Assembly (NCBI GenBank): GCA_015709495.1
Contig: CP054189.1
Coordinates: 248,001 to 312,000 of the forward strand
From: Chthonomonadaceae bacterium
Lineage (GTDB): Bacteria; Armatimonadota; Fimbriimonadia; Fimbriimonadales; Fimbriimonadaceae
Direction: 5' to 3'
DNA length: 64,000 nt
A model generated the notes under the pieces. That model was not told the origin of the DNA. It was given only the letters and a program-made list of their open reading frames with translations, and ran no database searches. The position numbers were made by a program, and so were the translations under genes. Shown here one piece after another: positions 57,561-64,000 of this stretch. Position 1 is the first letter of the stretch; each line of letters starts with the position of its first letter.

Positions 57561-58523
57561 CTATTGGGTCGTGGCGGCGGCGCGGCCGAGCGCAGGCGGC
57601 ATGGAGCGGCGTTCCTCCCGGGGAATCTGCGCCTCGGCCGCCTCTTCGCTAAGATCCCCCCGAAGGGCCACCATGACGGGGTCGTCCGGCGGGCGGCCAT
57701 AGTATCGGCCCATCTGATAGGGGGTGCGTCCGCTAGCCGACTTCGTCTGGAGGTTGGCCCCGTGTTTCACGATTTCGTGTACCATCTCGGCGGTCGCGTG
57801 GACATTACGCGCAAGGTAATGCAGGGCGGTGTTTCCCCGAATGTCCTGGGAGTTTGGGTCTGCGCCGGCGTCGAGCAGCGCCCGAAGCGTTCGCCAGGTC
57901 TTTTCGGCAGGATCGTCCAAGAACTCCGTGCTCTCGGTGATCCACATTCTCATGAGCGCGGTAATCCCCCGTTGGTTCCCCTTGCTAGCGTCCGCGCCAT
58001 GCTTCAGGAGCACCTCGACCACATCGGCGCGAAGTTCGGCTGCGGCGCGATGAAGGGGCGTGTCGTTGTTCATGCCCGTTCCCTTGTTCACCTCAGCCCC
58101 CGCTTGAATCAGCAGTTCGGCGACCTCTCCGTTGGCTGCGAAACCAAGCGGCGGGTCGACTTCGGGTCCAGGCTCGGGGTCTCCACCGCGAGCCAACACG
58201 AGTTCGAGCGCGTCGGCATGGCCTGAACTCGCGGAAAGAAACACTGGGTTGTTCTTGGGGCTGAGGGGGTTAGGGCTTGCACCGTGGTCGAGCAAGATAC
58301 GGACGATCTCGGTGTGGCCGGCAAAGCAGGCGACCCCCAGAGCCGTGAACCCATCTCGGCTGAGAGCTTCGACGTCGATCTCGTCGGCGAGCCCCCTGCG
58401 AACGGTTCGCGCGTCTCCCGCCCCTGCGGCGTCGACGAACTCATCGACAGTGAGGGGCTGGCCACAACCGACATTCAGCCCTACCGACACCAGGAGTCCG
58501 AAAAGCGCGATGCCATACTTCAC
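57561..58523 (-). CDS. Ankyrin-repeat protein, probably exported
   Basis: A 320-residue protein made of about seven ankyrin repeats (for example DGFTALGVACFAGHTEIVRI, NNDTPLHRAAAELRADVVEV, RGNTALHYLARNVHATAEMV). The N-terminus has a hydrophobic signal (YGIALFGLLVSVGLNVGC) with a Cys that could be a lipoprotein site, though the residues before it are not an ideal lipobox. I choose the GTG at 58523 because an in-frame ATG at 58565 adds only 14 unlike residues; neither has a good Shine-Dalgarno. It lies 16 bp upstream of hisC in the same direction and may share its transcript. Protein-protein binding is the expected role; the partner is unknown. Confidence 0.82.
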   Translation of the reverse strand: MKYGIALFGLLVSVGLNVGCGQPLTVDEFVDAAGAGDARTVRRGLADEIDVEALSRDGFTALGVACFAGHTEIVRILLDHGASPNPLSPKNNPVFLSASSGHADALELVLARGGDPEPGPEVDPPLGFAANGEVAELLIQAGAEVNKGTGMNNDTPLHRAAAELRADVVEVLLKHGADASKGNQRGITALMRMWITESTEFLDDPAEKTWRTLRALLDAGADPNSQDIRGNTALHYLARNVHATAEMVHEIVKHGANLQTKSASGRTPYQMGRYYGRPPDDPVMVALRGDLSEEAAEAQIPREERRSMPPALGRAAATTQ

Positions 58524-58740
58524 AGTTTCATAATAACTCGACTTCGACACCAGAAACTGCCGCATCCTCGATTTTGCAGGAAGATGTGCTCAGGGACACT
58601 GCCCCGGACCCATTCCCAAAGCCTCAGTCCTCCCGCCGCAAGGCATCGCTCCAAAACGTGTCCGCCGACACCGCTCCCACCGCCGGTTGCCGCATTCCGA
58701 CTCCTGTACGCAGCCCCTCGAGGGCACAGAGGAGCCAGAA

Positions 58741-59226
58741 ATGAAACTCGCAACACTCATCAACAACGCCAAATGCACAAGCTGCATGAAGAAGATCTCC
58801 ATGATGCTGGCCGCGATGTCCGTCCTCGGACTAATCGTCGCGGCCCTCTATCAATCCAACCTTGAATCGAAGGCGGCGCTCACTCAGCGCATCAAGCCTT
58901 ACGACTCGGCGACGGCCGAACTGCTCGGCGAAGTCGGCACCCCGATCGGCGACCCTCAACTCATGATCATTACTGACCCCAAAGCCTTCCTCTCCGGCAA
59001 GGGCGAGCAAGGCCAGCGGTTCGTAAACGACGAATACCTCAAGTCGAACGGAATCTATCCGCTCCAGGTCAAGACGGTTGCCTTCGTCGGTGGGATCGTC
59101 AAGCTCGGGCTGCTCGGAATGGCCGCCGTGATGTCGCTCGCAGCGTGGTTCTTTGGGAGGCGGGCGAAGTCGTGCGGCGCCGCTTGCGCCCCTCGCCCCA
59201 AGGAGGTCGGAGCCCAGCATTGCTGA
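58741..59226 (+). CDS. Small membrane protein with two Cys pairs
   Basis: A 161-residue protein. The ATG at 58741 has GAGGAGC upstream. A cytoplasmic CTSCMKK motif precedes the first membrane helix (ISMMLAAMSVLGLIVAALY), a polar domain of about 80 residues follows (LMIITDPKAFLSGKGEQGQR), then a second helix (VGGIVKLGLLGMAAVMSLAAWF) and a C-terminal tail with CGAAC and a final Cys. The Cys pairs could bind a metal or form disulfides. I do not recognise the family. A peroxiredoxin remnant follows directly. Confidence 0.65.
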   Translation: MKLATLINNAKCTSCMKKISMMLAAMSVLGLIVAALYQSNLESKAALTQRIKPYDSATAELLGEVGTPIGDPQLMIITDPKAFLSGKGEQGQRFVNDEYLKSNGIYPLQVKTVAFVGGIVKLGLLGMAAVMSLAAWFFGRRAKSCGAACAPRPKEVGAQHC

Positions 59227-59272
59227 GTCACTTCCAGCCTGGGCAGTTTGTTTGGGCGAAAGCCACCACATC

Positions 59273-59407
59273 TTGCCCGTACCGTCCGTGTTTCTGATCG
59301 ACAAACTCGAGAAGATCGTCTTTGCTTACAGCAACCCCGATTACAAGGTTCGACTGAACGGCGACGAACTCATGAAGGCCGCACAAAAGGCGTTCCAGAG
59401 CGAGTAA
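59273..59407 (+). pseudogene. C-terminal remnant of a peroxiredoxin (AhpC/TSA type)
   Basis: The last about 44 codons of this frame read like the end of an AhpC/TSA-family peroxiredoxin (PSVFLIDKLEKIVFAYSNPD, YKVRLNGDELMKAAQKAF) and stop normally. The part upstream in the same frame does not resemble the family and overlaps the preceding gene, so the peroxidatic Cys region is missing. I regard it as a truncated gene left behind by deletion. Confidence 0.65.
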
Positions 59408-59510
59408 CTTGCAGATTCGCCGACGGCTGCGGATGTACGGTTGGCCTCCCTCTATATGACGATGGCGGTTCGTCCTCGCTCAATGGGAAGGTCTCCCAAG
59501 AGAAAGACAA

Positions 59511-59535
59511 GCGGCCCGGAGCGAATCCGGGCCGT
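59511..59535 (-). terminator. Terminator of the PEP-CTERM gene at 59564
   Basis: On the minus strand ACGGCCCGGA-TTCGC-TCCGGGCCGC forms a 9-10 bp stem followed by TTGTCTTTCTCTT. Confidence 0.8.
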
Positions 59536-59563
59536 CATGCCGTCAAAGGTTTGACTTTCGGGC

Positions 59564-60259
59564 TTACGCCTTGCGTCGGCGGCGAAGGAACGCCACTGCG
59601 CCAAGGCCCAGCGCCATCATGGACGTGGGTTCAGGAACGACCGCCAGAAGCTCGTTCTTGAAGATCGTCTGGTAGTCGGCGTTATCCGCGCACGCGTCCA
59701 GCAGGAAGCCATTGTAGAACGTCCGCCCACCGTTGCCCTGCACGATCGCGCCGTCGCCACCCGAGAAGCTGGCGACCACAGTACCCGTCGTGGCCGAGAG
59801 GCCCATCGCGAAGATGCCATAGCCTGGGTTGGCGGTCATCACAGGATTGTTCGCAACGCCTGTGAAGATGCCGGTGCCGCTATGAGGGATAGACGGGTCG
59901 TTAATGTTGCCCGTGTAGGCTGCGCCGAACGCGTTCGCAAGCGCGTTGTCGGAAGTGTCCCAGTTGGAAGCGATCGCCCTGCCACCGCCCACGATCCAAG
60001 CAGTGATAGCCGCATCCGCGCTCGCATAGCCGCTGCTCGATCCGATGTTCATGACGACGGCGTCCCAGCCGCCCAGGCCGACTTTCGCGACGAAGTCGCT
60101 TTCATCGACCGCTGTGGTCTGGCTGAATCCCGCAGCTGCGATCGCAGGGGTCCAGTTGTCCGTATATGCCCACTCGTTCCAGAGTAGCACTCCGGAAGCA
60201 TTGGCGAGTCCGGCAGCGCTAAAAAGCACCGACCCGGCAAGTAGTAGTCTCGATTTCAT
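59564..60259 (-). CDS. PEP-CTERM sorted extracellular protein
   Basis: A 231-residue exported protein. The ATG at 60259 is preceded by GAAAG; an upstream in-frame GTG at 60268 adds three residues. The signal peptide is KSRLLLAGSVLFSAAGLANA and the C-terminal sorting signal VPEPTSMMALGLGAVAFL followed by RRRRKA. The body (DNWTPAIAAAGFSQTTAVDE, GGWDAVVMNIGSSSGYASAD, ITAWIVGGGRAIASNWDTSD) resembles a flavodoxin-like or ThuA/glutamine-amidotransferase-like alpha/beta fold, unusual for this sorting class. Confidence 0.88.
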   Translation of the reverse strand: MKSRLLLAGSVLFSAAGLANASGVLLWNEWAYTDNWTPAIAAAGFSQTTAVDESDFVAKVGLGGWDAVVMNIGSSSGYASADAAITAWIVGGGRAIASNWDTSDNALANAFGAAYTGNINDPSIPHSGTGIFTGVANNPVMTANPGYGIFAMGLSATTGTVVASFSGGDGAIVQGNGGRTFYNGFLLDACADNADYQTIFKNELLAVVPEPTSMMALGLGAVAFLRRRRKA

Positions 60260-60523
60260 AGCTTTCACTTTCGATGTCTAGAGGTCGCGCGACTTCAGTC
60301 ACGGACCTAAACCAAGCTCCTTACGAGAGCCATTGTATAGCAAGATCAAAGGCGATGATAGGTCAGAGCGAAAAAAACTTCGCAAACCTAGTAATTGGTG
60401 CGCGAAAACCGTCCTGGCGCGGTTCACTACAACCCGCCGGGCGGGAACTGGCACCAAGGAACCCCAGCCCAAGCTCGCGCAAAACGCCGCCGTACGGGGC
60501 CGAGAGGCTGTAGGAACAAGAAG

Positions 60524-62700
<2,177 letters not shown>

Positions 62701-62704
<4 letters not shown>

Positions 62705-63132
62705 AGAACTTCCGATTCGTTCACCTCCTTCTCGGGGCGCTCATCCTGGCGGCGGCCTTCCGGATTTGGAACGACTTTCGGCCCCTGCCTCCTTCGAATA
62801 TCGTCTGGCGCACCGACTATTTTTCGGCGGTTGCGGAGGCGAAAAGGACCCACAAGCCGCTCCTCGTCGAATTCTATGCCACATGGTGTTCGGCTTGCCG
62901 CTCTCTCGACCGCGGAGCGCTCCGGGATTCCAGGGTGGAGGACGCGCTCGAGAGGTTTATCGCCGTTCGCGTGGACACCGACCACGCTCCTGCCTCGCTC
63001 GGACTGCAATACAACGTGTCCGGCATTCCGGCCCTGCATGTCGTCTCACCCGATGAGAATATCCTGGCGAGTTCAATCGGCGTGATCAGCGCCAACGAGT
63101 TGCTGAACCTGCTCGAAAGGGCGCAGGAGTGA
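62701..63132 (+). CDS. Membrane-anchored thioredoxin-like protein
   Basis: A 143-residue protein starting at a GTG that overlaps the preceding stop (GTGA). An N-terminal helix ([18 protein letters not shown]) anchors or exports a thioredoxin fold with active site [14 protein letters not shown] (WCxxC) and the cis-Pro segment [15 protein letters not shown]. The fused arrangement with the DUF255 gene suggests a joint redox task outside the cytoplasm, such as reducing the Cys pair of its partner; this is inferred from the coupling. Confidence 0.85.
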
Positions 63133-63159
63133 GGATCAACGGAATGGCTCGGTCCGGTT

Positions 63160-63361
63160 TCCTAGGCCTGAAAGGCCGCAAGCCTATAGCGAAGGCCGAA
63201 GGCCTGGAACCCGCGCCACCCTACGAGATTTCTAGCCCTGTAGGGCCGAAACTCTCCGAGCAACGGACAGCATGGCCCGATCCGTATCCCTAGGCCTGAA
63301 AGGCCGCAAGCCTAGAGCAAAGGCCGAAGGCCTGGAACCCGTGCCACCGTACCATATTGCC
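63160..63361. repeat. Pair of about 70-bp direct repeats
   Basis: The segments 63160-63232 and 63288-63361 are close copies, sharing CTAGGCCTGAAAGGCCGCAA, the run AAGGCCGAAGGCCTGGAACC, then GCCACC. Each is full of short GGCC-centred palindromes. The 55 bp between contain a similar smaller palindrome (TAGCCCTGTAGGGCC). No gene is here. Confidence 0.8.
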
Positions 63362-63520
63362 TAGGCCTCTAGTGCGGAGACTCCGAATCCCGTCGTCGGA
63401 GCCGCAGGAGAGACGCCTACGGGAAAGGCCCCCGATTCGCTCTCCTGGTTCAAAAAGGCAAAACCTCTCCCGCTGCACCCCGCGAGTGCGCGAAGCCTGC
63501 TTCGCGCGTTGCACCCGCCG

Positions 63521-63701
63521 GCCCCGGAGCACCCCAAAACGAGTTTGGGGTGGCACCCGTGCAAAACCACCCAATCGCTCTCAACCCGCCGCCCCAGAGC
63601 ACCCCAAAACGAGTTTGGGGTGGCACCCGTGCAAAACCACCCAATCGCTCTCAACCCGCCGCCCCAGAGCACCCCAAAACAAGTTTGGGGTGGCACCCGT
63701 G
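63521..63701. repeat. 70-bp tandem repeat, 2.6 copies, carrying the palindromic element
   Basis: Unit copies at 63521-63590, 63591-63660 and 63661-63701 (partial). Each contains CACCCCAAAACGAGTTTGGGGTG then GCACCCGTGCAAAACC and CACCCAATCGCTCTC. They differ by one or two bases. The array ends abruptly at an RHS-like coding fragment. Confidence 0.92.
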
Positions 63702-63906
63702 CGGCGTCGTACGCAATCGTGAAGGGCGGATCGTTTTTGTGAAGAACACCGGTCAGCCCTCCCACGGGGTCGAAGAAGCACTCGGTGACGTTGCCGAGCG
63801 CGTCCACCCTCGAAACCACATCGTTGCGGGCGTTGTAGACCGTGGTCGTGACGTTGTTCCGAGCATCCCGAACGGTCTCGCTGCGGCCAGACTCTATAGA
63901 ATGGAC
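63702..63906 (-). pseudogene. RHS/YD-repeat gene fragment
   Basis: On the minus strand this stretch encodes ETVRDARNNVTTTVYNARND, VVSRVDALGNVTECFFDPVG and GLTGVLHKNDPPFTIAYDA, which fits successive RHS (YD) repeats. It is cut off at its C-terminal side by the 70-bp repeat array and at its N-terminal side by a tRNA fragment. It is too short to be functional and is best read as a remnant of a large surface/toxin-type RHS protein. Confidence 0.7.
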
Positions 63907-63917
63907 ATGCAAGAAGG

Positions 63918-63975
63918 TGGTGGGCGGTACTGGACTTGAACCAGTGACCCCTACAGTGTCATTGTCGTTCGTGGC
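63918..63975 (-). pseudogene. 3' half of a tRNA-Val (GAC), 5' half missing
   Basis: Read on the minus strand, the sequence gives an anticodon arm with GAC (63960-63958), a short variable loop, the T-arm ACTGG-TTCAAGT-CCAGT, the acceptor strand ACCGCCC, and ACCA. The 40 bases before the anticodon contain no D-arm and no GGGCGGT to pair with the acceptor, so the tRNA is not complete. Such 3' pieces are typical of integration (att) sites. Confidence 0.65.
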
Positions 63976-64000
63976 GGTTCCCGAGTTCAAAAGTTAGCGC

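Noticed and set aside
63521-63701. The 70-bp tandem units considered as a CRISPR array.
   Set aside because: The sequence between palindromes is also repeated, so there are no spacers.

Overview
The window is a 64 kb piece of a GC-rich (roughly 60 percent) bacterial chromosome. Five proteins end in a PEP-CTERM sorting signal (VPEP, a hydrophobic helix, a basic tail). Together with the Gram-negative-type envelope genes, the long B12-dependent ribonucleotide reductase and the S8/dockerin/PPC style of secreted proteins, this points to Armatimonadota (Fimbriimonadia-like). The assignment is an inference from style; no 16S gene is present. Most of the window is core chromosome, with one clear mobile island (7.2-9.8 kb) and a repeat-rich, eroded right end (63.1-64 kb).

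Layout. 1-2.9 kb: 5' part of dnaE (minus), running off the left edge. 3.1-6.6 kb: an exported barrel-like protein, then groES and groEL under a sigma-A type promoter and a CIRCE-like operator. The two chaperonin genes are separated by a four-helix-bundle (S23 family) gene and an array of 8-bp repeats. 7.2-9.8 kb: two IS256-family copies, one inserted into the other, each with a perfect 8-bp target duplication and both with frameshifted transposases. 10.4-16.2 kb (minus): ahcY, a secreted subtilase and an M14 carboxypeptidase. 16.3-17.8 kb: a secreted lysyl-oxidase-like protein with PPC and dockerin-like domains. 17.9-22.1 kb: a tight run of dCMP deaminase, wecA, wecB, uppP and pth, largely undecaprenyl-linked polymer precursor synthesis. 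23.4-27.6 kb: nrdR-nrdJ behind an NrdR box. 27.7-33 kb: a transmembrane SARP/BTAD-lectin regulator, an ECF-like sigma factor and three PEP-CTERM proteins.

33.1-41.3 kb: uvrB, a large secreted glycoside-hydrolase-like protein (minus), then the conserved ffs (SRP RNA)-dnaX-ybaB-recR block. 41.3-44.9 kb (minus): a PadR regulator with a membrane partner, tRNA-Ser, a divergent DprA-like protein and an MTA phosphorylase-like enzyme on a probably leaderless transcript. 45-50.9 kb: CBS protein, Bcp peroxiredoxin, panB-panC, tRNA-Thr, tyrosine phenol-lyase and small proteins. 51.1-57.5 kb: a GH109-like Tat-exported oxidoreductase/glycosidase, a Ycf46-like AAA ATPase, an alginate-export-type barrel, and hisC-DAHP synthase. 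57.6-63.1 kb: an ankyrin protein, small membrane protein, peroxiredoxin remnant, PEP-CTERM protein, and a DUF255 plus thioredoxin pair. 63.1-64 kb: direct repeats, a 70-bp tandem repeat, an RHS fragment and the 3' half of a tRNA-Val.

The most unusual items are the one-component transmembrane regulator with an outward-facing L-type lectin domain, placed beside a sigma factor and a PEP-CTERM cluster, and the lysyl oxidase homologue that keeps both residues of the LTQ cofactor. No CRISPR array, rRNA operon or complete prophage was seen.
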